A program made the position numbers and the translations under genes. The notes under the pieces were generated by a model that worked only from the letters and a program-made list of their open reading frames with translations, was not told where the DNA came from and made no database searches. This document shows positions 50,401 through 61,725 of a stretch of DNA of 64,000 nt, one piece after another. The stretch is taken from NCBI GenBank assembly GCA_033182465.1, contig CP137318.1, positions 4,402,001 through 4,466,000 on the forward strand, given 5' to 3'. Position 1 is the stretch's first letter, and each line of letters begins with the position of its first letter. The stretch is from Sanghuangporus weigelae. Taxonomy: Eukaryota; Basidiomycota; Agaricomycetes; Hymenochaetales; Hymenochaetaceae.

Positions 50401-53187
50401 AGAATGGAGTGCCTCTTCTAATGTCTTGGGAATGGGTGTGTTGGCGACGAAACACGTTAGACCGGCTGAATTGGTGAATTTGAATAATCCAGGGAGCATG
50501 TCGAGATAACAAAGGGTGGACTGTTGTTGTTGGCTGGCTATAGATCGTTCGGTGGGCTTATGAGGGCGATTGGAGCATCTTAGAGCTTTGGTGGGTGGTT
50601 TCAAGATTTCGTAGGGTAGTTTTGCATTGTCATCTTCATCATGTAGGTAGATTTCATTTGGTAAAGAGGGATCGCAAGGAGAAGAGCAAGAGTAGCTCTT
50701 GAGTTCATCGAAAAGCACATCGCGAGAATAAAAAATTTGACGTGTTGTTGGATCCATCAGTCTGTATGCCGAGTCATCTCTGTATCCAAGAAGGATACAT
50801 TTGATTGATTTTGGATCGAGCTTTTTGTGCTTTTCGGGTGGAACACGCATGTATGCGACAGTGCCAAAAGTACGAATGTGACTGACATCAGGTTTTCTGT
50901 CGTATAGTACTTGATATGGCAACTTGATTTCGACTTTGGATTTACCGACACGATTATGGACGTACGTGAAAGTAGCGTAAGCTTCTGCCCAGTAAGCTTC
51001 TGGTAGCTGAGCAAAGGAGATCATCACTCAAACAGCATCAGCTCCCGTTCTGTTCATGCACTCTATTCTGCCATTCATTTCGTGGCGATATGGAACAGTC
51101 AAGTGGTGATGGATCCCATTTTCTTGATTGAAAATTGACATAGCGTGATTGACGAATTCAGATCCATTATCTGAGTGTAAAGCCTTTACAGAAAGTCCGA
51201 GCTGATTCTTGAACTCGGCGCATAAGTGCTGCCAGAGACTCAGAATGACGGTGGAATCCTTAGAATTGATCGCATGGGCCCAAACATAGTTTGAAAATTT
51301 GTCTACAAGCTTCAGGGAAATCTGAGCTCCTGAGAAAGATTTCGTGCTCATGAATTCGAGATCAGTGTGTATGATATCTCCAGGTCTGACAGCCCGGAGC
51401 TCTCAAGAATGGGATGGCTTGGCTATCATTTTTGACAGCACGCAAACTTCGCAGTTGACGTCCCCACCCTCCTTGATATGGAGGCCATCGACGATCCGTT
51501 TTGTGTGGATTTCTCTGATCCTATCAGTGTTGAAGTGAGTGAAATGCTGATGCCACACGCCGAGCGGTTTTTTGATTTGATCGGCTGTGGAAGTGAGGTT
51601 GACTTTTTGTGGGGTATTGGTATCAAATAACCATTAGTCCCTGACTGGAGTTCCGCGCGCAATTTCTTTGTCGTCGAGCATTAATATACACCATGTTGGC
51701 TTCTTGAATAGAGTCTCGACACCGAGGTCATGAAGCAATTTGATAGTTGAAAGAAGATTGTATCTAATAGATGATACATGGATGACATTGTGAACCACGA
51801 GGTGCGTGGCACAGCCATTGAGGTTGAATTGCAAACAAATTGATCCACATCCTACAGCCATCATTTTGGTATGATTAGGAAGGCCAACTTCTGTATTAAG
51901 GGGCTCATAGTCGATAAACAGTGATCTGTCATTCGTGAAGTGAGAAGTGGCTTCTGAATCGATGAGCCACGAAGTAGATTTGGCATGACGTTCAGAAACG
52001 GCCATCATGAACTGTCTTGAAAGTTCAGTAGTGACGTGTGCAGCTTGGGCTGGCTGATCTGTGGGTGTGGTGGTCATCATAGCTTTCTGTTTGTCTTCAA
52101 GCTCTTTTCTCATCGAGGCCAAGTGGGCTCGTTCTCTGTGGAGTAAGTTGGTTGGGACTTTATACCCGGGCGGACGATTACGGATGCCACCTCCCCCTGG
52201 TGCCCAGCAGCTCTGGATGCTGTGGTACCCACAATTGCAATTGGAGCATAGGGGTCTGTTGGTATTACATCTAGCGCGAGCAGGTCCGACGAAAGCAGAG
52301 TTGGAAGGCTGAGGTGCGGATGTTTGACCCATCGCAAGAGCAGTTTGAGGAACCGATGGGGAAGAGGGACTTGAGTTTTGAAGGTTGTGGAGTTCTAGTG
52401 CCATAAGTATTGTTTTGCCATTTGCGAAGAAAGATCCCATATTGGCGACCATCTCCCATTTAGGGTGGCCACCAAAAGAGGCGACGATGATTGAAGTCCA
52501 TTCCTTGTCAGAGAGATCGAGTCCTGAGTCTAGGACATCAGCTTTGAGTTTCCTCAGTTGAAAGTTGTGTTCTTTGACGGCTTCGGTGAGTCCGATACAC
52601 TTGTTCCTTAATTCCATTATCGTCTTGTTTTGCAACATGGCGTTCTCAGTACCGAAGCAAGCCTCTAGTTTCATCCACAAATCAGCTGCGCAAGTAATCC
52701 CTCCGCACAAGTTCTGGTAGAGGCCATTGTCCATGTTGAAGCTGAGTTGTCCTTTGGCTAGGTTGTCGACTTAGTGCCACACCCTCCATTTCTCGGGTTT
52801 GATAAGTCTATCTGGGCGAAGAAGGGACCCATCGATGTGCTCAAACCAGCAGTTTCCATAGAGAATTTGCTCTTGAAGATCTTTCCAAAGAAAATAGTTT
52901 GATCCATCCCCCTTGAGTTTTGAATTCGAGTCAAAGTCCTTGATATGGTATTCTTCAGGCCGCTTGACTAGAGTACATTGGTGCGTTTCCATTTCTGGTT
53001 GTGATTGAATGCGGTCTAGGAGGACTGGTGGAGAACTGGTATGTTGATGTGGAACAGGAGATGAAATACTACGTTCAAGTGGATGTGGAACAGGAGATGA
53101 AATACGATGTTCGAGTGGATGTGGAACAGGAGATGAAATACAACGTTCGAGTGGCTGACGAATGGAGGTAGAAGGCTCACCAGCCAC
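47423..53187 (-). pseudogene. Copia Gag-Pol polyprotein with in-frame stops
   Basis: The frame begins MAGEPSTSIRQPLER at 53187. Gag has a CCHC knuckle (CSNCNCGYHSIQSC). The protease site reads LIDSEATSHFTN, where Glu stands in the place of the usual Gly. Integrase keeps a CxxC zinc part (CEVC) and the triad IIHTDLEF, ALHSDNGSEF and NGRIECMNRT. RT has THIDDC in place of YVDD, similar to HVDDC seen in related elements. RNase H (YSDSDWASDLSDRKSTTGFL, AEAEYITLSACAQEAIW) ends at 47423. Stops interrupt the same frame at about 52771, 51634, just upstream of the 51351 frame (before ELRAVRP), 51028 and 48101. The pol frame is also split by the insertion 48798-50238. Confidence 0.85.
48798..50238 (+). 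mobile_element. Nested insertion, probable solo LTR, 1,441 bp
   Basis: The copia pol reading breaks at about 50238 (after RSLDYC) and resumes at about 48797 (RWVARGNIQIPGLEF). The intervening DNA starts TGTAGCGCAC and ends GATCATACA, so TG...CA with TGTA/TACA tips, and it codes for nothing. A TATAAAA box is present near 49657 on the plus strand, as expected of an LTR promoter. I could not find a clean target duplication (CGCGG against GCAGT). Confidence 0.55.
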
Positions 53188-53582
53188 GATTTGATAATAA
53201 TTTGGTTGGGTGGCACGGCTGACAGTAAGTGGCCGTATACTACGGCTGCGGGCTCTAGATTCACGGCTTCTGGATCATGAGGGAGGCATATCGCTTTCAC
53301 TTAGTAATGAGGTGAGAGGGCTGTTGCCAAAAATGGGGGGCGGCAAATGCTCTTCTGGCAGTTCAATCACTTGATGATTGTTGACGTCCGGTGGGTTGTT
53401 TTGCAATTGCTCTTCCGGCGGTTCAATCACTTGATGATCGTCAACGTGCGGTCGCTCATTTGAATTCCAGGGGTCCAAATCAATCCAACCAAGTTGAATA
53501 TGGTCGCGTTGTCTCTGGCCTCTGGTTGCTGTCATGCATGACGGATCTACGTGGCTGAAAGCAAATAATGTAATTGATTACT

Positions 53583-53602
53583 GAGTGGCAAGGCTCATAA
53601 CC
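53583..53602 (-). promoter_or_regulatory. Half-tRNA primer binding site of the copia element
   Basis: Directly inside the 5' LTR the minus strand reads GGTTATGAGCCTTGCC. Its complement ends GGCTCATAACC, which is the anticodon arm of initiator tRNA-Met (CAT anticodon). Copia-type elements are known to prime with such 5' half-tRNA fragments. Confidence 0.65.
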
Positions 53603-53918
53603 TTTTGTAATTCTCAGTCGAAGTAGTAGTAGATGACTCTGTGTATTCACCTTTTGTAATTCTACATGAACAATATGATGAATATAATGGAAATAAGATA
53701 AAGGCAAGAAGAATACCCACCTCAGTCGAAGTAGTAGTAGACGACTGAGGTGAGTGGCACGCACAGTAGTTGTTGATATAGGCTGTGTCAGCCGCGTGTG
53801 ACATAATAGGTGAAGAGAAAGGAAAATATAAAGGATTCTGCACGTGATCAATAAAGAGCTATTTGGAGAAAGAAATAGAAAGTCGGGAACAAAGGTCGAG
53901 TCGCACATATTTTCAACA
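53603..53918 (-). repeat. 5' LTR of the copia element
   Basis: It is the same 316 bp as 47089-47404, with two visible differences (GACGACTCTG against GATGACTCTG, and AAGAAAAATAC against AAGAAGAATAC). It is flanked on the right by the ATAAT duplication. Confidence 0.85.
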
Positions 53919-53923
53919 ATAAT

Positions 53924-55906
53924 TGAGCACGGTGCTCCTTGATCGGGCACGTTGATAGCTGAATCCAACTGCCAGCGAAAGTATCGACACGCACTCTCGG
54001 ATGAGACTGTAAACGGAGTATTTGGGCATAAAGGAAATAGGCTGAATTAAAAACGAACCATTTATTGTTGATTTGTTAACGTTCTGGAAATGGACTGCTT
54101 GTGAGTTGCTCCCGAAAGATGGAAATTTATTGAAGTCGTCTGCTTGAGCCAGTCAGATTCGGGGTACGCTCAAAACGAACGAAAAGAATAGTAATGTCCA
54201 AGCTACTACCTGGTCGATCCACCAGAACTGAGCGCCTGTCCAGACTAGAGCTAAAGCAGTCGCAATCAATGAGAAAAAAAAATTGCCGCTACGATAAGCA
54301 AGGATGAGGTCGGAAGGTACACCCAGTCCAATTTGGGAAGTTCCACTTGAAACCTTAGAGGTCAAGATGTCAAAGATGAGATGCGCACTGATAATGCAGA
54401 CGAGGTCTTCGTTAAGTTCGAATCACAAAACGCAAACAATGGACGAGGTCGGACGAGCCGGGCAGTTGACGCCCTTGTGCCGGATGCAGTGATTCAACGG
54501 CATGCTCAACGCCAGAGATCCAGTTGCTCCTTTTGAGGTGCATAAACAAACAGAATATTAAGGCAATCAGGTAATAGAAGAAAAAGATGAACAAAGAGTT
54601 CATCGGACTCGTTATCTGTTACCTCTGCGAAAGGTGTTTGAATCATACTTCACCGCGGCTTGAGATCTTCCTTACGTAGGCAAGAACCGAATATTGCGTG
54701 GGAGCGATGTATCCTAACCTAGATGCCAGACGCATTCCGAAGCAAAGAGACGAACCTGGCGAGAAAGAGAAACGAGCTCAAAGGTAAGAGAGGTGAAAAT
54801 TTCAAGAAGAGGCGACTTCTTCACTGCAAGAGATGCGGGATCAGAATACGCTGTGAAATAAATAGAGCAGAAAGGAAACCAACCGCACCTGATCGCATTG
54901 GGAATGGTTCGGTTCAAAATTGGATGATCGGCCAATATAACCACGTAATATGTAAATTATTATGTAATTGGCCTTATACTATGTGCGTGCCATCTTTTCC
55001 TATACTCAACTTTATTCTCAGTGTCCGTTGTTTAACTTGCTATGGATTGAGTTTCCTCGGCCTTCCTTTCGACCGGTATTCAAACATACAAGGTAGAAGA
55101 ATCAGGAGAGATAGATGGGAAGGAATCGGACTTCGAGTGAAACTTACCACTATCCCTTGTCGTCAATGTTGGCCGATAGGTCTCGAAACCTATATCAATG
55201 ACCAGTGCATTCTTCTCTCCGACGACTAGACAGTTGCCGTGCCGCCGTCCGAACGTCTTGATTATCATGATGTATCGAGACACCGGGGCTTCTCGTGTGC
55301 ACACTCTGTGTGCTAGCGGCCCGTTGTTCCACCACCTCCGACGTGTTTCCTGTCCGGTATGCCCGAGTTGAGTAGGGCCCGCGCAACACAGTCCATATCT
55401 TTGTGATAAACCAGGACAATGGGTTGACATCGTCGTCTTTCACTGGAAACGGGGAACGGTCTCAAGCAACGTCTCAGGTGAGTACGACGTCTCTGTCTTT
55501 TACTGTCATGATCCGTCGTACGCATGGCCTGTAGTGTCGTAGGTGCCTTCTCGCCGGCAAAGGATATCAAGGCAAGAAGCGCGAACCCAGCCGAATCTTG
55601 GCGCAATCTAGATGGTCGTCTCATTCCTTTCAACACTCGTTACCCGGGGCACTCTACCTCTTGAATACGCTTCAGGATCTTTCCAATTGAGGGGGAACTG
55701 TATGAATCGACTCCTGTTGCGAAATGCCGGAAGCAAGTTTTGACGGGGTCACCTTCATCAATGTAATTCGAAGCAGTCGCTCGGACATCTGGGGGATCGG
55801 AATCGACCCGCTTCTGCTGCTTTAGCAGGGATATAAGGTATAAAGTTCTCCATCGTTCTTTGCCGTGGAAGCATCTTGGACGACTTCGTCACTTCATTCT
55901 AACGAC
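53924..55906. other. No confident gene; hydrophobic minus-strand frames
   Basis: Minus-strand frames at 54153-54365 (LIATALALVWTGAQFWWIDQ, with two hydrophobic segments) and 54412-54603 (SLFIFFFYYLIALIFCLFMH) look like pieces of a multi-pass membrane protein gene and may be exons of one decayed gene. Frames at 55080-55636 (minus) are unassigned. No family recognised. Confidence 0.3.
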
Positions 55907-57509
55907 ATGTCTCTTGTACTCCGATCCCAGATCCCTCATTTGAGCGCAAGCAAAGTGCCAGGCTGGATCTATCGCACGACTATAGCAAAGTACTTTCAGT
56001 TCGCGCTGGTGACGCTCCTAGTGCACGATTCAGGTATGCAAGTCAACTTTGTACGAGAATCGCTGATTAATTATGTTTCCAAGTCACGATGATGGATAAA
56101 GAGGTGATTATGCTCTCCAAATTGTTAGTGTCGAAATAGGACCTGACGTTGATTGTGTTGAACAGATCAAGTACTTCTGGGTATGTTCCAGGATGCCTCG
56201 ATGCAATGTTTCAATAACCGGGTCTTCATTGCTGTAGAAATTTCCACTGAACACCACGACTGTCGTTTATTTCGCCGTAAGTGTAGTTCATACAGCGCAG
56301 GCAACCTCTGAATACTTATTTCTATTCATCAGAATCGGTATACCGGAATACTAGCTATCGTTGCGCAATTATTCTGTGAGTTTATTTTTCTTTGTAGTTT
56401 GTCGAGCCTCTCATACCCGTCTCTTCTTTCCAGGGTACTCGTACGATGCAAACATTACATTGTTGGTATTGCGTTCTCTGCGATATGAAGCCTCATTTCA
56501 CTGACCTAGGTCGTCGATCAGGTGTAAGAGTTGTGAACGCAACATGTGTCAAGGTATCTAAGGTCCGACACTTTTAGGTAACTTCTCTGAATGGACACGG
56601 GAGATCTGCAGTATGTAATTCACAAAATCGTATGGCGCAAGTGCTGACCTATGCTCAGACTGGTGCACTATAATCCTAATTGATTGCAAGTTATCTCCTG
56701 CGGGTACGAACCCTGTATGCTGACGTGTCACTTCACTTCCAATAGATATCCTTATGATGCGCGTCGTTGCGCTTTATTCTGGAGGTAGGTTTCATTTTCT
56801 GCGTATCTGTGGCGGATATTAACTTCCAGTCAGACCGAAGAGTGACAGTATTCGTCAAAGCGCTACTCTTACTGGAAGCAACTTTCAAGCTGGTGCTCTT
56901 GATATACAGTACGCTTATCATGGAAGGTAGGGACAGTGATAGTTGCGCCGGCCATAGGTTGAATTTTGCTCTAGTCACTGTTGTGTCTCTTGCTAAAGGG
57001 ATGGTCGCTTGTGCATCAGCAGGTCGAGTACCTGTCATTTGGGGAGTCATGGACTGGTAAGTCGACATATTGACCGAGTGCAATGCATCTTACAGTGGAA
57101 GTCAGGTTCATCCCGATGATTTACGGGATCGTCCTCATGGTCCTCGTTGTGTACAAGTCGACCGAGTATTGGAGACTCTCGAGAAAGTTCAAAGGGTTTC
57201 ACCTAATCAAGGTGCTCATTCGGGATCAACTTCTGTATTTCTTGCTGTGAGATCGTCATCATCGTGACCGGCATCCTCCTGATGATTATTTCCAGAGTCA
57301 TGTCGTGCAGCGTTTTTAAAATGCTGCAATACGACATAATAATCAATGACAACCTGACGTTGGCATACATTGTAGAGGCCCTGGGAAGCCCGACGTTCCT
57401 TTGTCTTTTGGGTAGTCGACTGTTGATCAATCTGAAGGAGGCTGGAGAACTCGGAGCGAACGGAGGGACAGACTATAAACATACCATGAGTGACATGGTC
57501 TTCGCGTAG
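55907..57509 (+). CDS. DUF6533 family multi-pass membrane protein D
   Basis: The first exon, 55907-56033 (MSLVLRSQIPHLSASKVPGW), ends YFQFALVTLLVHDS at a GTATGC donor. It is followed by exons ITMMDKEV, IKYFW, KFPLNTTTVVYFA, NRYTGILAIVAQLF and YSYDANI, each closed by a GT donor. Then come DRRVTVFVKALLLLEATFKL and GRVPVIWGVMDW. The last exon carries ALGSPTFLCLLGSRLLINLK and ends at 57509. The order (membrane helix, acidic DKEV loop, NRY, last helix, SRLLINLKEAG tail) is that of DUF6533. It is closest to gene E. Intact as far as I can read, though two mid-gene exons were not resolved. Confidence 0.65.
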
Positions 57510-58289
57510 CTCGTGATGGGCAAGGGAGTTGCAGCTCTGCAGAGCTCCACTTTTTATAATTGATTGACCGCGTGTAATAGTTAGATACGCGGCTGGCCCG
57601 TGTTGTGTTGTGGAAACTGATGATATACCCGTCCTTGATATTACCCAACTGCAGATCGTTGCTTAGTCACTGATCGACTAAGATCCACTGGCACTGGCAC
57701 TACTTCTTGCACTATCCTTCTTGCTGAATGCTGAATGAATGCCTGCTTCATCTGCCCATGTCTACCCCTGCATAACTGCTTACGCCGCATGGAATAGATC
57801 AGAATAAACTATACATGCCAAGTGCAGGCTGTGAGTCCAAGATCAGGGTTGCAATCATTGCGTCGGTGATGTGTCTTGATCAATCATCTACAGCGCTTGA
57901 ATAATGCATCCACAGAACGGTTGTGATGCGCTCCAAACTTCGGTGTGAAGTCTAGAGAGAAAGCTTCGCACGTTCACGACTTCATCAAAGCGCAATCAAA
58001 GTTGCCAGTCTTTTCTTCTGGAGTGGAATTACGCTGCCGAAGTAATGAGCCCGTCACTGAGGTGAGGCAATGCGACGGATCAACGCCGAAGCGACGGGAT
58101 TATACCCGGGCGCTGTTTGTAAGTAGTGTCGCTTGGTGTTAAGCGCTGATTTCCGCGCACCAAAGATTGTCCCCTGAGGTAAATAAGTTAAGTACTTATT
58201 GATGTGTGTACTTGACGTGTTCCTCTTACCACCAGCCTCTTCTCCACGTACCCAACGTTGCGCCGCCGTCGAGTAGACATTTCCGAGGA

Positions 58290-59599
58290 ATGAGTATTGT
58301 AGACGATACACCTAGAGATGCGCCGTTTTTCTGGGGATGGAAGAATGGAGTGCGTCGCAGTGTTGTTTATTCTATTTTTCTGACTCAAGCTTCGTACGTT
58401 ACAGATGAACGAAACATCTTTAATGGAATGCGGGTCATATGAGATTTCTGTGGTCTCCCAGCCTGGCTCGACAAGTTTTGGTGTCCCTCCGTACTATCTC
58501 ATGGCATGGAAAGCGGATGGTGTACCGACAGTCAGCTCTATTGGGTCGGACAGGTCGAGTCTATCCTGGCAGGTCAACCAGGCGAGCGGTAAGTATTACC
58601 TCGATACCATTTTTATTGCATATCCTTAATATTTTTCAAAGGGTCGACGTTGGTGCTGACGGTCGTTGACAGTCGTGGGTTGGACGGAGGGATCGACCCT
58701 TACATATATACCGTCACTGGTCAGTATACATTGTCAGGCGGTGCATCTCCTTATACTCATGATTCTGCCCAAAGATAACAACACCACGACAAACTGTCTA
58801 CCGACATCGCCTTCAACGAGCATTACGCTAGCAGCGAACGTCTCAACGTCAGAATACCTGGAAACGTGTGAACCGCTAGAAGTACGAATAAGTGGTGGTC
58901 AGAAGCCTTATACTGTGTCGATTGCAGTACTGGATTCGATGATGGTGACCAACATGACGCTGAATGGAAACGATGATGTTTTAACTTGGCCGAATCAAGC
59001 CGGGCCTAACAAGCAACTACTCGGTGCGTCTTTCGCGACTATCACCGAAACAAGAGCGTCTACTCATCTAGGATGCAGTGTCTGTTTCTGATGCGAACGG
59101 TGTCTGGGGCAAGAGCACAGGAATCTACAGCACAGCTGGCGCCAACACCACCGATTGCTCCATAAGGACTACCTCTCGCCCCTCAGGCTCTACCGATTCC
59201 GACAAGGATCCCCAGGCATCTCAATCAAACCAAGGCGGCACTCATGACTCTGGTTTTGCCTCCCAACCATGGCATTATATTGCAATTATCGTGCCCATTG
59301 CTATCATCGGCATTCTCGTCGGACTTGTGTTCTTCCTTCGACGGCGCCGACGACAACGAGGAGGACTGAACGAACCCCAACCCGCGATACTGCCCGACGC
59401 ATGGGTCGGACCAAGTTCGTTGCTCGATCGAGACTTGGGTACAAGTAGGAAGACGTACCTACGCGTCTCTCCTTCGGACGACATACTACCTGAACCGAAG
59501 GATGTTGTTCAACATGAGGACGCTGCAGACGCGCGGGAACTTCCACCTCCATATCGTGACCGTACCGCTCTCGTGAATGATTCGACCGACTCTCGATAA
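58290..59599 (+). CDS. Single-pass membrane protein with Ser/Thr-rich stalk, five exons
   Basis: Exons 58290-58349, 58405-58588, 58642-58719, 58775-59023 and 59079-59599 join in frame; introns are 53-55 nt. Two repeated beta-rich modules can be seen. One has SYEISVVSQPGSTSFGVPPY and LSWQVNQASGSTLVLTVVD. The other has CEPLEVRISGGQKPYTVSI and a matching GVWGKS end. A Ser/Thr/Gly stalk follows, then one transmembrane helix (YIAIIVPIAIIGILVGLVFF) with the stop-transfer RRRRRQR, and a Pro-rich cytoplasmic tail. The pattern is common in Agaricomycete membrane proteins of unknown role, perhaps surface sensors. No signal peptide is visible before MSIVDDTPRD, so a 5' exon may be missing. Confidence 0.75.
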
Positions 59600-60057
59600 C
59601 ATACGAGGACTGGAATACCAACGCCCATGCCCACGGGCCTTCCTTGTTGTTGTGGAAATACGTGCGAGTCGTTTGTAAGCTCCGCGAGTTCGGATAGAGG
59701 CGTTATCCAAATAGACGAAAAGGGTTTCACTGGCTTGAGGGTTCTCAGACCGACTCTTGTTTTGCTTTGGACATTCTATGGATACCTTCCGCAAAGCGAT
59801 CGTAATGTAATTTTAATTTATTGCTATTATCTGGCATGTTCTTTAAGAAATTCATAAGTACACGAATTGATTCGGGTTTAAGGTATTTCGCAATCGAGAA
59901 ACTATTAATGGATTTGAAATTATGTTGAATAGCCATACTATAATCCCCAAAGTGCAAAACATGTCGAAGACACCATCAATCTCAATAGAAAATACCAGCT
60001 CAGAACAACATGTACTCTTTGGAGAAACGTTTGCGCAGCCTATACATGAGCACAGAT

Positions 60058-60870
60058 TGCTTATGAGGGAGCAAAACGTCTGAGGAACGAAAGTATGCGC
60101 CACCAAGGCCAATGCTCGCAAGGGGAGGCGCCAGCCGACTTGAAGCACCGCAGTGTTACTCCGCTTCGGAATCGCTCCATGTGAGGGCCCGCTAGAAAGA
60201 TATAATGATGAATGTAGTGGACCTAGGCTCTTGCTATAACAAAGATATGCTTGAGACCTACAAGAAAAAGTAAAAGACGAAGTTGACAAACAGTGTGCAG
60301 ATCCTCGGAGCTCGTCCTCTCCAACAAGAAGATGCACTCCGCAGTCGCAGTCGTGCGCTCCATTCGGTATGTACGGCGCGAGATAGTTCTCCTAAATCCA
60401 GATCAGTACGATGTACCGCCTAGAGCGACTAGACCTCTCACCTTGAGCCAGAACATCTCGCAGTACCTCATGCGCTCACCATCTCAGCTCATAACCAAAG
60501 GGAGTACAGCAGGATCGTCTAGCGCCCGCTGAATGTCCGCTCGATGTTTCGCTAGATCACCATGTTCGCTCCACCACTCGTTAACGCATTTGTCATTCAA
60601 CCAATAGTGAAAGGCCTCCATGTCTGCCGTGTCATCCGGATTGACGACACGGAACGAGAACATCCTTCCCTTCAGAGCAATACCGGCGGTATAAGGCTTT
60701 TCCTTTCGGTGGATTTGGAGGTCGAAGTGGATGTTGTGCAATCATAGCCGAGGAACTGGTAAAACTTTGCGTAGGCGGAGATAAACCGTAGTCGGCTAGA
60801 TACCGAAGCCAGCCTCGCATATTTCCCCACACGAGTCCCGTACCCGCAACTTGCCAGAAGGCCGAGCGGA
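60058..60870 (-). pseudogene. Siderophore-type N-acetyltransferase pseudogene
   Basis: The frame includes LHNIHFDLQIHRKEKPYTAG, then GIALKGRMFSFRVVNPDDTA, then FHYWLNDKCVNEWWSEHGDL, the fold of GNAT acyltransferases used in hydroxamate siderophore synthesis. The conserved MSWDGE motif reads MS-stop-DGE (TGG to TGA near 60482). The frame reopens as RYCEMFWLK, followed by an intron and ENYLAPYIPNGAHDCDCGVH. Later pieces (RCFKSAG, LLPHK) are found in different frames, so frameshifts also occur. The N-terminal part (LVWGNMRGWLRYLADY) is in a further frame. Confidence 0.7.
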
Positions 60871-60960
60871 GGAGGAAAAGCGTGTTCTAAGTGGGATCGA
60901 GCGGGCGGCGGTCACAGAATTAGACGCGATTTGGAGGTAATCGCTCGCTGGTTTGTCTTG

Positions 60961-61725
60961 AGCTTCTCATTATCCAGGTATCCAAGGTCCATTGTAGTTT
61001 GAAACTAGCGGACAGTGGGGTAAGATATGAACTTGGTAGGTCAGAGGAGATGATGGAAGTAAGGTGCAAACACGAGGATTTTCCTATTGTTCTCATGTCC
61101 CGAAGTTCGTCGTCCACGCGTGTGATACGCTCTGCAACCTGCATTTGTTTTATCGAATCGAGGCAGCTGAAACTAGTACTGGTACGGGCATTAAATCATC
61201 TTCTTAAATATTAATCCTGGTAAAAATGCCACATAATTTATATACTACCACACAAATTTTAAGGATCGCGAGAAATTTCGGAATTCCCCGGTTTCTTACC
61301 TTGCGCCGCTTCTCTTTCTCTCCTCCTCTCTGTTACCGTCCGGTGCCGTTTGTTCCGCTTTACAGCTCCTTCTCCCCGGACCCATGTCCACGTATAATAA
61401 ATACACGCAAAAAAGAAAAATCTGAAAGCAGGAGCATTGCCTCCGCAATCAAAACTTTACGAAGTCATCTTTGAGTTCGCGGTGGTTTTTGCGGTTCCTC
61501 ATGATCAATGGACACGTCCATTGGTTAGTTGATGATATGTTCTCAGGTTATCTATGCAACAAAGTTATGATTTGATAAGTTTTCATGGTTTTTCCTGTCT
61601 TCCTCCCTTCCATCACAGCGCTCAATAACAGCGGCCGCTGGTATATATCGCGTGCAACTTTGTCCCCTTGAGCCAACGACTACTCACTTCGCACAACAAC
61701 CTCTTCATACGGCGAAACAAAAGAC
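60961..61725. other. Intergenic upstream of DUF6533 gene E
   Basis: I see no supported gene. A TATATA-like stretch around 61640 lies about 85 nt upstream of gene E's ATG. Confidence 0.35.

Larger units (their letters stand above)
47089..53918 (-). mobile_element. Ty1/copia element, defective
   Basis: LTRs of 316 bp (47089-47404 and 53603-53918) differ at two positions that I could see. The target duplication is ATAAT (47084-47088 and 53919-53923). The element is on the minus strand. A PBS matching a half tRNA-iMet follows the 5' LTR, and a polypurine tract precedes the 3' LTR. The internal region carries one Gag-Pol frame with protease, integrase, RT and RNase H in the copia order, broken by about five stops and a 1,441-bp nested insertion. 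Confidence 0.9.
57645..60960. repeat. Inverted segmental duplication, arm 2
   Basis: It contains the upstream region, the membrane-protein gene (plus) and the acetyltransferase pseudogene (minus), the mirror arrangement of 32430-35915. This arm keeps an apparently intact membrane-protein gene. Confidence 0.75.

Noticed and set aside
47035-53968. Frames of 80-160 aa spanning the copia LTRs (near 47035-47394 and 53480-53968)
   Set aside because: They are readings through the repeated LTRs with Leu/Ser/Thr-rich content and no start or family support.
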